In this document: positions 1 through 6,958 of the stretch, in pieces
Layout: the number at the start of each line of letters is the position of its first letter
How positions within the stretch are numbered: the first letter of the stretch is position 1
From: Paraglomus occultum
Taxonomy: Eukaryota > Glomeromycota > Glomeromycetes > Paraglomerales > Paraglomeraceae
NCBI GenBank assembly: GCA_910592205.1
Contig: CAJVPJ010000734.1
Coordinates: forward strand, 1-17,851
DNA: 17,851 nt
Direction: 5' to 3'
Notes under the pieces: model-generated
The model's database searches: none
The model's input: only the letters and a program-made list of their open reading frames with translations
Told to the model about the DNA's origin: nothing
Made by a program: the position numbers and the translations under genes

Positions 1-260
1 CATTATTCTACACTAGTACTAGACTTCCACCATGTAAGGCCTTCCTGCTGGCCACTTCTTTATTTCACCTCTGACTTCTCATGTTAAAACTAGCTTTAGT
101 GAGCCTGTAGCAGGATATCGTAGCCTGGAAATAAAGTCATATAAATATCATATTAATTTTGTGATAAAAAATTCGATTATCTGACCAGCTGATTCTTTAT
201 TCCATCATATGTTTGTTTCCATCCAAAAATGCTTCGATTGAAAAAAAACCTTATGTTACG

Positions 261-404
261 TTGAGTGCTGAACAGAAGCAAGAGATATGTCAGTGAAAAG
301 CTGAAAACCCTCAATTATCTAACTTGGAATTGGCTATAGAATATCGTACAGAAAAAACAACCATTCAGAATATTATAGCTCAATCAGATAAATGGATAAA
401 CTAA
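261..404 (+). pseudogene. Relic of CENP-B/Tigger (pogo-type) transposase N-terminal HTH
   Basis: One plus-strand frame reads like the first helix-turn-helix of CENP-B/Tigger/jerky-type DDE transposases: an opening LSAEQKQEICQ, then a TGA stop, then a stretch containing LELAIEY and TTIQNIIAQSDKWIN, closed by TAA at 402-404. The family normally has a start like L(T/S)xxQKxxIC, the ELA motif and a xSEKW ending of the HTH. Only about 47 codons remain, with one internal stop and no DDE catalytic domain downstream, so this is a dead fragment. It is the same domain as the relic at 3270-3545, with which it shares the IIAQS(D/E)KW block. Confidence 0.6.
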
Positions 405-648
405 TATGAAAATATGTCATGAAAGGCAAAATGCTCATCATTCAAGCATGTCATAAAAAAATTAAGCAAAATCATATAAAAATTAGTATAAGAGAAAGGC
501 TTTGAGTGATGTGAAAAAAGCAGAATGCTATACATATTCTGGTTAGGGTTTCTGTTCCAATTTCCCCAGAAATATACTACTAATCCTCTATGACTGGAGA
601 AAAAGAAGCAATCCATGACTACCAATTAGACCTGGAAGAGGAAGGTTC

Positions 649-1164
649 TCAAGACTCAGAAAACACAGTCAAACAAGTAAATAACCCATTACTAATACAG
701 TAATGGCTTCTATCCTCCTCTGTTATTACTAAAAGATTTACTTGTTTATCTCTTCTTTCTGAGAGATAACGAAACTTAAGACATTTATTTTGATTGTGCC
801 ATTCATAGACACATAAGCTAATTTCTGGGTTATTCTCTTCGAATTTTTGATAAACTGGTGTAGAAACTGGTACTGGAATGGGGATATCCTCCATATTTAG
901 TTCCTCTACATATTTTGCATATAGCTGATGTGGATTTCTTTCTGGATGAACTTTAACCAAATGTAATGCTCCTAAGACACACCATCCAAAACACCAGTCA
1001 TCATCATTTTGAATATTTATTATACCATTATTACGTTTTGGTATTGTTTCTGGGTAAAGGCATACAGCCTGTTGGACCAATTGGATTGTAATCAGCTATC
1101 TCAATACTAAATTCTTTGATATATTCTGGATAAGCATCTGACATTTTATATAGTTTGCTAAGTC
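649..1164 (-). pseudogene. Polinton-like / type-B DNA polymerase-associated N-terminal fragment
   Basis: The open frame 649-1080 holds a block found upstream of or fused to Polinton/Maverick-like type B DNA polymerases in fungi and arthropods: an IINIQNDDD-WCF-W segment, a conserved ALH, an ELNMEDI-P-PV block, KFEENNPEISLCVY, RDKQVNLLVI and a terminal HYC. These are the landmarks of that family (the NxDxKCFxW, LNMxGI, KFExQN, NLLxxS and HYC positions). The probable true start is the ATG ending at 1164, whose frame runs to about 1055 and then is out of register by one base with the main frame, close to a GGG run (plus strand), so a one-base indel is likely. The match stops right after HYC, and no polymerase domain follows. 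It is a broken, truncated copy. It lies divergent to the cysteine-rich ORF at 1235. Confidence 0.6.
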
Positions 1165-1234
1165 TAACCAAACGTTTATATTTACTTATACAAAATCTTT
1201 TCTTTAAATAATTATTTTATATCTTTATTCAAAA

Positions 1235-1591
1235 ATGATTGGTGAGTATTTGTGCCCCTACATTCTTAATTCCAGAGAAATCTGCGCTAGACCTTGCATT
1301 CGACCTGAGGGATGTAGATTTCATTGGAAATCAAAAAATCGTGTCCCTTGTAGTGAATGTGGTAAGCCAACTGGTTCGTCTTCTGAACGTTGCCCTTTGC
1401 ATATTAGAGGGTACTATGTGGCTCAATATTATAATAAACTTCGATCAAATATACGAGAAAGAACTTATGAGGAAATAATGGATGCCCATAGAGACATGCT
1501 TGCAATTCTTAATATTACTCTCTGTAGGAAATGCTTCCATCTGATAAAATTGGAAGATGGAGAATATTGTAATAGTTGCCAGCCTGAATAG
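1235..1591 (+). CDS. Cysteine-rich putative zinc-binding protein, 118 aa
   Basis: I do not recognise the family. The ORF is intact from ATG 1235 to TAG and has 12 cysteines in paired spacing: C7, C17, C21 and C27 with H30; C39 and C42 with C53 and H56; C97, C100, C112 and C115. This suggests three zinc-binding modules, the last a plain CxxC-x11-CxxC ribbon. A helical, charged linker (about residues 60-95, with RSNIRERTYEEIMDAHRDM) separates the second and third modules. The start is 71 bp from the putative start of the divergent Polinton-like fragment, so both may come from one mobile element. A second ORF in another frame at 1239-1478 is a shadow. AATAAA at 1600-1605 could serve as polyadenylation signal. 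It could be an element-encoded nucleic acid-binding accessory protein, but that is only a guess from the zinc ribbons. Confidence 0.6.
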   Translation: MIGEYLCPYILNSREICARPCIRPEGCRFHWKSKNRVPCSECGKPTGSSSERCPLHIRGYYVAQYYNKLRSNIRERTYEEIMDAHRDMLAILNITLCRKCFHLIKLEDGEYCNSCQPE

Positions 1592-1632
1592 GTATAGCAA
1601 ATAAATATTTCAGCTAACTCTTGCTCTATACC
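1591..1632 (+). repeat. Short inverted repeat after the cysteine-rich ORF
   Basis: GGTATAGCAA at 1591-1600 faces TTGCTCTATACC at 1621-1632, giving an imperfect stem of about 10 bp just past the stop codon. It may fold in the 3' UTR or be chance in AT-rich DNA. Confidence 0.35.
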
Positions 1633-1941
1633 TAAATTTTTACCAGAATTTTCGTTATGTTTATTTTTTGTTATTAGATTTAATTTTTATATCGGAACTT
1701 AATCTAAAGTACATATAAGGCGGAGATAACACATTGATTTTTATTGTTCTAGAAGCTCTAGCTAAAAAGGATTTTTAACGTTGAAATTGCTTTAGAAAGA
1801 ATTCCTGATATATTTTTTAATTTCGTTAGACTTAAAATCGTTAGACTTAGCTTGTATATGAAAATTACGTTTTATAAAAATTTAATAAACATCTAGCACT
1901 ATAATATTTTTCTGTCCTAATTTTCCATCGATTTACTAAAT
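1633..1941. other. AT-rich spacer with no gene seen
   Basis: No coding signal is seen on either strand. Short CGTTAGACTTA-like words occur at about 1825-1851 and resemble the CGGTTAGATTT words of the tandem repeat that follows, so this may be the outer edge of the same repetitive element. Confidence 0.5.
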
Positions 1942-2209
1942 TTTCGGTTAGATTTTGGTTAGATTTAGTGAGTGATATGCATTTTAGCTTGCTAAAGTCT
2001 ATAGAAACGTATATACAACTATATAATTTAACATAATTTTATTACTTTTTATTGGCAAGCAAAGTAGCATAAAATTTCGGTTAGACTTTTTGGTTAGATT
2101 TAATAATTACTATGCGTTTTAGCTTGCAAAAGAAATATAAAAACTATAAAACGAATATATTAATCAACTTAATTTCATTAGATTTCAATGGCAAGCAGGA
2201 TAGCATAAA
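1942..2209. repeat. Two diverged tandem copies, period about 133 bp
   Basis: Copy 1 starts at 1942 and copy 2 at 2075. Both open with TTTCGGTTAGA and GGTTAGATTTA, continue with ATGC(A/G)TTTTAGCTTGC, and close with GGCAAGCA, a TAGCATAAA word and an AT-rich middle. Within each copy, TAGCTTGC near the front and GCAAGC near the back are partly complementary, so each unit could fold. The word CGTTAGA occurs left of the array and, inverted (TCTAACG), right of it at 2215-2221, which suggests a small non-autonomous DNA element with degenerate terminal inverted repeats. No transposase is encoded. Confidence 0.6.
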
Positions 2210-2229
2210 GAAAAATCTAACGAAAATGT

Positions 2230-2320
2230 GCCGAAAATGACGCGTAAAAAACAAAATGCACGTCACTCAAATAACGAGGCAAATGCAAAACGCACGTCAT
2301 AGCAAAACGGTTATGGATTT
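2230..2320. repeat. Degenerate ACGTCA-containing repeat words
   Basis: GACGCG, then two copies of AAA(T/C)GCACGTCA about 40 bp apart (near 2254 and 2287), within a short low-complexity stretch. This may be part of the neighbouring repeat. Confidence 0.3.
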
Positions 2321-2407
2321 AAGGCTCTAGAGAGCTATACGCACTAATATCACTATTGATTTTTGTCTCAAAACCCCAATTTGACATTGTGTCCATTCAT
2401 GACTTAC

Positions 2408-2854
2408 CGTTATATAAACCAATAAACCGAATAATGTTGGGATGGTTGTTTACAGCATCATGATGTTTCAGCTAATACATGTTTATACCAAAAATTAGTC
2501 TATGCACAATATTAATATGGATGTAACGAGCATAAAGTAAAGGCTAGTAATTAATAGCAACCTCTTTGAAGAAATGCCGACGCCACTTTTCTTCACGAGC
2601 ACTGTTGTCATTAGGACGCAATACTTCACCGCAACAGGAATGCCAGAGATAGGAATGTTTTGTTTCTTACCCAAAATCTCTTTGACTACGTTTCCAAAAC
2701 GACTTTCCTCTTTTATTGTTGCTTTATAAACCACTCCGCATGAGCCATGGCCAATATGTATAGAGTCTAATTTGATATCACTTTCTGTACAACATTGAAT
2801 GCAACCTTCTTGGATGCTCTTGTCAAACCATTCTTTGTATGAATCCTTCGTCAT
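2408..2854 (-). pseudogene. Protein kinase 5' end, disrupted
   Basis: The frame from ATG 2854 begins with an EWFDKSI leader typical of the expanded glomeromycete Ser/Thr kinases. The glycine-rich loop IGHGSCGVVYKA and the VAVKY lysine motif (subdomains I-II) follow. Near 2620 the kinase sequence leaves this frame: the next frame reads RPNDNSAREEKWRRHFFKEV up to a TAG at 2544-2546, consistent with loss of one base after the VAVKY codons. A second exon-like piece at 2471-2408 reads LKHHDAVNNHPNIIRF (subdomain IV) and ends at a good donor, GGTAAGT. The 75-nt gap between the two (2546-2472) has an ACTAAT branch-like word and a TTAG acceptor, but no GT donor at its start. No catalytic HRD or DFG segment follows downstream. 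A dead 5' fragment is the best reading. Confidence 0.75.
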
Positions 2855-3109
2855 TTGAACTGTTAGATGATAACAAGAGAGTAGTGATTATATGTCGCTC
2901 ACTGCAACGTTGTGTGGCTTATACAAGGGTAGTTCGGAGGAGACAGTGAGAATAAGTGTGATAATAATAAATAGAGTCAATTATTCTTTAATATGGTTGA
3001 GGCCGGGTAAGTTAGCCGCACTCTGTGAAGAATAAATATAGTGCTTAGTACTGCAAGCTAATGTACCCTCTTGTTTAACAGCGTACTGTACAACATGAGC
3101 GAATGCCTT
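2855..3109. other. Spacer upstream of the kinase relic, no gene seen
   Basis: It is AT-rich sequence without coding signal. It may hold the former promoter of the kinase relic. Confidence 0.4.
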
Positions 3110-3790
3110 AATTCGTCCCCCCCTTAATTCGGATTTTCGGTAATCCGGACACTTATTCAAATTTCCTTCCTTTAATTCGGACGCTTAATAAAATTCAGCC
3201 GGAAAGAGTTTGATGGATCGTTACAAAACAATACCCGGTAAAAAATGCCCACAATTCTATACTAATACACATTTCACTGCTGCACGAAAGCAGGAAATAT
3301 GTAAACGTCAAAGAGACAACTCATATATCTTAACTTGGCAAAGACTATGAAAGATATTATTGCTCAATCAGAAAAATGGTTAGCTATTGACATTAACAAA
3401 ACTTCTACGCAACGCTTGAAAAATAAACTTCCGAAATGGCCAGAATTAGAACAAGCATTATGACTATGGACGACAACAATAATCGAAACAATCTTCCACT
3501 ACTCGTGTCTATGCAAAGCGTTTAGGAATAACGAATTTGTAGGCGTAAATGGGTGGTTGTCCAATTAGTTGAGTTTTATATTATCGTAAATTACAGTATA
3601 AACAGTTATCTTAATATTTTCATAAAGGTGTCCCCGGGGTGTAAGTTAAAGACCCTTTTCATAATTTGCGGTTAATTTTTGTCACACAGTGAATCGATGA
3701 TTCGATAATTCGGACGATTACCTCGGAAAGTTGATGTCCGAATTAAAACGGTGCAAAACGGACATTATCCGATTAAGAATTTGATGGCAA
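3110..3790 (+). mobile_element. Degenerate Tigger/pogo-type element
   Basis: A transposase relic (3270-3545) is bracketed by sequence rich in TTAATTCGGA words. On the left, TTAATTCGGATT is followed by TTCGGTAATCCGGACA (about 3124-3151). On the right, the inverted form includes GATTACCTCGG and GTCCGAATTAA (about 3716-3746). TAATTCGGAC-type terminal repeats are characteristic of pogo/Tigger elements. The ends are eroded, and I cannot fix the target-site duplication. Confidence 0.5.
3270..3545 (+). pseudogene. CENP-B/Tigger transposase N-terminal domain, decayed
   Basis: The sequence begins with FTAARKQEICKRQRDN, the first HTH of CENP-B-like transposases. It loses frame near 3330, and then reads DIIAQSEKWLAID, LKNKLPKWPELEQAL, a TGA stop, and LWTTTIIE up to about 3545. 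The KWPELExALxxWxxxI block is the CENP-B-type second HTH (HTH_CENPB). At least one frameshift and one stop are present, and the DDE domain is missing. Confidence 0.7.
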
Positions 3791-3907
3791 TCTTACAACC
3801 TCGGATTTAATAAATGCGATCTAAGAGGAATGGGAGTTTTAAGTTTAATCTATGACCCTTTTATTGCACCGGGAGTCTTCCATACTTGCAAATTTACAAT
3901 CCGGACA

Positions 3908-4062
3908 TTTATGTCAACTTTATCAGAAAGGTGGACAAGGGCAATTCTGACAGCAACATATGGAATACCGTTTAGTGATGATGTAAGACCTTGAGAAAGA
4001 GGATAAATTTTTTAGTACGCTCTTACTTGCTGGGATTTATCCAAACCGAGAAACAGGACAAT
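3908..4062 (+). pseudogene. Relic of a kinase C-terminal tail
   Basis: Two adjacent plus-strand frames together resemble the tail of the kinase at 17490-17851. The first reads VDKGNSDSNIWNTV, then a TAG; after a shift come DDVRP and LEKEDKFFSTLL. The window-end kinase has VEKDKSGDNVWNAV, DVKP and LEKESKYSSTLL in the same order, and PNRETG here lines up roughly with its PIPRNN. This is too much agreement for chance. At least two frame breaks make it a pseudogene fragment, and it lies opposite in strand to the 5' kinase relic at 2408-2854. Confidence 0.6.
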
Positions 4063-4640
4063 TCCGTTGCCGTGAAGTAATTTACGCATTAACATTGTTG
4101 ATACTTTCGCGACGGACGATATTGAATAAATTGCCCCTCTTCCAATAACCTTTACTAAAAATAACAATTTGATAATTTGACTTGTTATTCACCTTTAATT
4201 ATGCGTTTTGACAACACATGTACGAGTTTAGATTGCCTCGGTAGACTGACTTCTCGTAATCGCATATTAATCTTTCAAGCGTTATTGCTCCATTCGATAA
4301 TGCGAATCGCCTTATTCTTAGGCTATTTATTTACTTTTCAAATACGCTAACAAACTAATTTTTTCCTATTTACGCAAGGGCTTGTTTATGCGTGTTTGTG
4401 GCAGACAATTATCTTATTATTACTACTTATCTTTTGAGTAAGCTCTTCTTCGTAGATATAGCAAACCGTTTCTTGACGTGGATGAACTAACCTTCATTCA
4501 TAACGTATATGCTCTTTGTAAAGCATGAAAGACCTATGTGACAAAGTACAGTAGTTTGGCGGCGCAATGCTCAATACGATAGTTCGATTTAAATAGAACC
4601 GTAGTCTCTTAATGTTATTCCGGATAGATTGCACTGACAT
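4063..4640. other. Spacer with no identified gene
   Basis: I see no open frame of convincing composition, no RNA gene and no repeat here. It is probably decayed sequence between the kinase-tail relic and the cysteine-rich pieces. Confidence 0.4.
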
Positions 4641-4805
4641 ACACGACACGTAACATTATCGTTCCCAATTACACTCGAGTCGTTCAAGTAGCGGGGTCTT
4701 GAAAAAAAAAGCTTGAGTTGATAGCATTTGGACTAAACTTCGAACAAGTATAGATTCCACAGAGTTGTATGAATGAAGTGAGCAATAAGTGTCTACTGTA
4801 CTTAC

Positions 4806-5456
4806 AACAGATTTCATTTCCTATGGCCCTATCTACAGTGATAACCCCATGCCAATTTCTCTTCGGAATATTTTTGGTGCATATGCCTGTGCATATAATG
4901 AAACAATCACTTGCATAATCAATGTCTAACTGTGATATCGTCCTCGCTGGCGCATTCTGATTGATCGCAGTTTGTATACGTGGACAAACGTTCTTTCGAT
5001 CAATCGGAATATGCCAAATATTTTCATGTCATTTAAGATGCCTGAAATATAAAATGTAATTACTTGGCATCGTCATATTTACATCTATCTCATCTCTAAT
5101 GAGATCATTGTCCTCACTACTGCGCGATTACATACGTTGTCACGAACGTCTCTCGGTCAATCAAAATTTGACAAATGTCTCTTAACTGGCATGTTACATA
5201 TGAATGTTGTACAAGGTCGTTTGTTTAGACTCATTTGTAACAACGAAATGAATTTGCTAAACATGTGACCGTCTGTAAGCACCCCAACATTACCCAGAAA
5301 GGGAATCTGTGCACATATTGAACGACAATCACCAAGAAATGTTGAGATATTCTACCTTTATCAATCTAACAAGCGAGCCTGTGTTTCACATCCTGCAGAA
5401 TGACCAAATTCCTCATCTGTAATTCCAGAGACGGAATATTGCTTTGTCATAAGCAT
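4806..5456 (-). pseudogene. Cysteine-rich coding-like segments, family unknown
   Basis: Three minus-strand open pieces have protein-like composition. Piece 1 (5456-5361) starts at an ATG and includes GITDEEFGHSAGCETQA. Piece 2 (5351-5160) includes DCRSICAQIPFLGNVGVLTD and RPCTTFICNMPVKRHLSNF. Piece 3 (5028-4806) includes IDRKNVCPRIQTAINQNAPA, DYASDCFIICTGICTKNIP and GVITVDRAIGNEIC, and ends at a strong donor, TGTTGTAAGTA. Further downstream, about 4660-4600, NVTCRVCQCNLSG is also readable. ATTGACCGAGAG at the end of piece 2 and ATTGATCGAAAG in piece 3 start two diverged copies of one segment, about 155 bp apart. I cannot name the family; an eroded multi-exon secreted cysteine-rich protein gene is possible. 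Stops between the pieces argue against an intact gene unless they lie in introns. Confidence 0.35.
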
Positions 5457-5545
5457 TTACGTGACAGTAAATAATTCGAAGCTGCCTAGTATCTTGTTGT
5501 ACTTGTTTCACACACACATACCTGACTATGGGCGTTTTATTATCC

Positions 5546-5610
5546 CACGTGAATGCACCTTATCAAACCAATGAAAAATAACCACATTTTTGCGGCTGTG
5601 AATATATAAA
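5546..5610 (+). promoter_or_regulatory. Putative HAC1 promoter elements: CACGTG, CCAAT, TATATAAA
   Basis: A palindromic CACGTG inside CCCACGTGA lies at 5546-5551, CCAAT at 5568-5572 and TATATAAA at 5603-5610, about 270-205 bp before the HAC1 start. ACGTG-core sites are bound by HAC1/XBP1-type bZIP factors, so autoregulation is possible. The order and spacing of CCAAT and CCACG do not match the animal ERSE, and no start site can be seen. Confidence 0.35.
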
Positions 5611-5816
5611 GAAAGTAAGTCTGGAAAAAAAAAAAGCAAAAGCAAAAGCCACACTGATAGTGTCTCAAAGGACACACTTTACGGAATAAACGATAATCAC
5701 AAAAAAAGGCTTTTCTGCGCTTGCTACTACGACTTGCTTCCGCCATCAATACTGGGCTCTCCATCTACTTCGCAAAGCTGCTTTCTTAAACTAAGAGACG
5801 CATCTAAAGGGTCACC

Positions 5817-6958
5817 ATGTTCTCGTCGTCTCAACGCTCAACCAACTCCGCGCTCCAACAGTCTACCTGGAACGGGAACGACAGCATGGTGACCTCAGTG
5901 CCTGTTGATTCTTCAGTTTCGCAAATATTAGATTCACCCGCAGCTTTTCTCTACACAAATACGGATTCCTCAAGCGAGCCTACGCAAACTTTGAATACGA
6001 CTGTACGGTCACCGCTCGTTCCAATAAAGCCTCTCATATCTCCACAAAAGGCTACTACAGAACTTAGAATTCGACCTCAGACTACCGGTGAACGATCTAA
6101 TGCATCACAAGACAAAGTTTTAACAATAGAAGAGCTTCGCAGCATTGAAAACCTCCATTCCGTAAACGCAACAGTTGATGCGCCGTTAGATGCCTCGAAC
6201 GATTCGATACGTCCTTCCTTGAACACGGCTTTACCCTCACCAGCTGCTCCGGTACAAGCCGTGACGCCTCCACCCTCCAGGCCAAGGAGTGGTCGTAAAC
6301 GGAAAGCCGAAAGTCCCGAAGAGAAAGAGGCCCGTGTCAAAGACAGGGTTCTTAGGAATCGGGCCGCAGCACAGTTGTCTCGTAACAAGAAGCGACAGCA
6401 GTTGGTTGATCTTGAAGAACAGAATACGATTCTGAGAAAAGAGCTTGCTGCTCAACGAGAAGAGAACGCTGCTTGTCGAGAGGAAAACGAGCGCATGTCA
6501 AAACGCATGCGAATGCTTGAAGCGAAACTCGAAGACATAGAGACAGAATTTGAAAAATTTCGGTCACAACAATTACAGTCGCGACAAAACGTACTCCCAT
6601 CGCCCGAGATAATGGTATCACACCCGCCGCTTGACGATGTTCGCGGATCAGCAGTATCCGTCGTAACCTTGGAAAACAGTTCTCTTGTATCTGGTAATGG
6701 TAAGAAGGCTATAGTCAATGTCCGTACCCACTCTAACAAGTCATTACCCGGCCGTTCCTATAGATTCGAACCATCCATGCATGAGTGCTCCAAGTCCCTG
6801 CAGCGGATCGTCAAGCTGAGGAGTCTTTATCAGACGTTCTCTCAGCAGATTTCTTACAGACAGATGTTGAAGCCAATTTTGATGATTTTGTTAGTTTTCC
6901 TGACAACGCTGAACGTTGGACAGAAGAACTATTATTATCAATGCTTGGACAAGATTAA
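5817..6958 (+). CDS. HAC1: HAC1 spliced form, join(5817..6651,6801..6958), 330 aa
   Basis: Removing 6652-6800 (149 nt) joins the first base of codon 279 to CA at 6801-6802, restores Ala279 and moves translation into the third frame. Fifty-one new residues follow, ending at TAA 6956-6958. The new tail is acidic and hydrophobic (EESLSDVLSADF, then VEANFDDFVSFPDN, then ERWTEELLLSMLGQD), the composition of a transactivation domain. That frame is open only from 6785 onward, because of stops at 6761 and 6782, so a frame switch in or just before this segment is needed to use it. In HAC1/XBP1 systems the kinase-RNase Ire1 cuts the mRNA at the ER membrane under folding stress, tRNA ligase joins the exons, and the spliced factor activates chaperone genes. 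The conserved-looking alternative frame, the two hairpins and the exon pairing support this together. Expression is not shown. Confidence 0.75.

Larger units (their letters stand above)
6629..6816 (+). promoter_or_regulatory. Exon-exon pairing that brackets the Ire1 hairpins
   Basis: GCTTGACGAT (6629-6638) is the exact reverse complement of ATCGTCAAGC (6807-6816). This 10-bp stem closes a domain holding both hairpins and the intron loop, so the two exon ends stay together after cleavage, as in HAC1 and XBP1 mRNAs. GCGGATC also occurs as a direct repeat at 6643-6649 and 6803-6809, beside the two cut sites. Confidence 0.7.

Noticed and set aside
401-625. Minus-strand 74-aa ORF rich in Phe and Ser
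   Set aside because: It is an AT-rich artefact partly antisense to the end of the Tigger relic.
5545-5572. An animal-type ERSE (CCAAT-N9-CCACG) upstream of HAC1
   Set aside because: Both words are present, but their order and 18-nt spacing do not fit the element.
5540-5764. Minus-strand 74-aa ORF upstream of HAC1
   Set aside because: It is low-complexity sequence over the HAC1 promoter and leader with no family features.
6077-6739. Minus-strand ORFs opposite HAC1
   Set aside because: They are shadows of the bZIP coding frame with no homology signal.
6700-6740. A 41-nt GT-AG intron in HAC1
   Set aside because: It is very short, and its downstream frame hits a stop at 6761.
6700-6803. A spliceosomal intron in HAC1 (GTAAG at 6700, TGCAG ending at 6803, 104 nt) that would give the same acidic frame
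   Set aside because: The only good branch word (CTAAC, 6733-6737) is about 66 nt from the AG, with a nearer AG at 6739-6740. It also would not explain the two Ire1-type hairpins and the exon clamp. It remains the main competing model and is testable by RNA-seq.
6801-6820. A 20-nt HAC1 intron (cut after 6800 and 6820) like those of Aspergillus and Trichoderma
   Set aside because: The frame would work, but the second site has no CNGCNGN loop or matching stem; the 6651/6800 pair fits much better.
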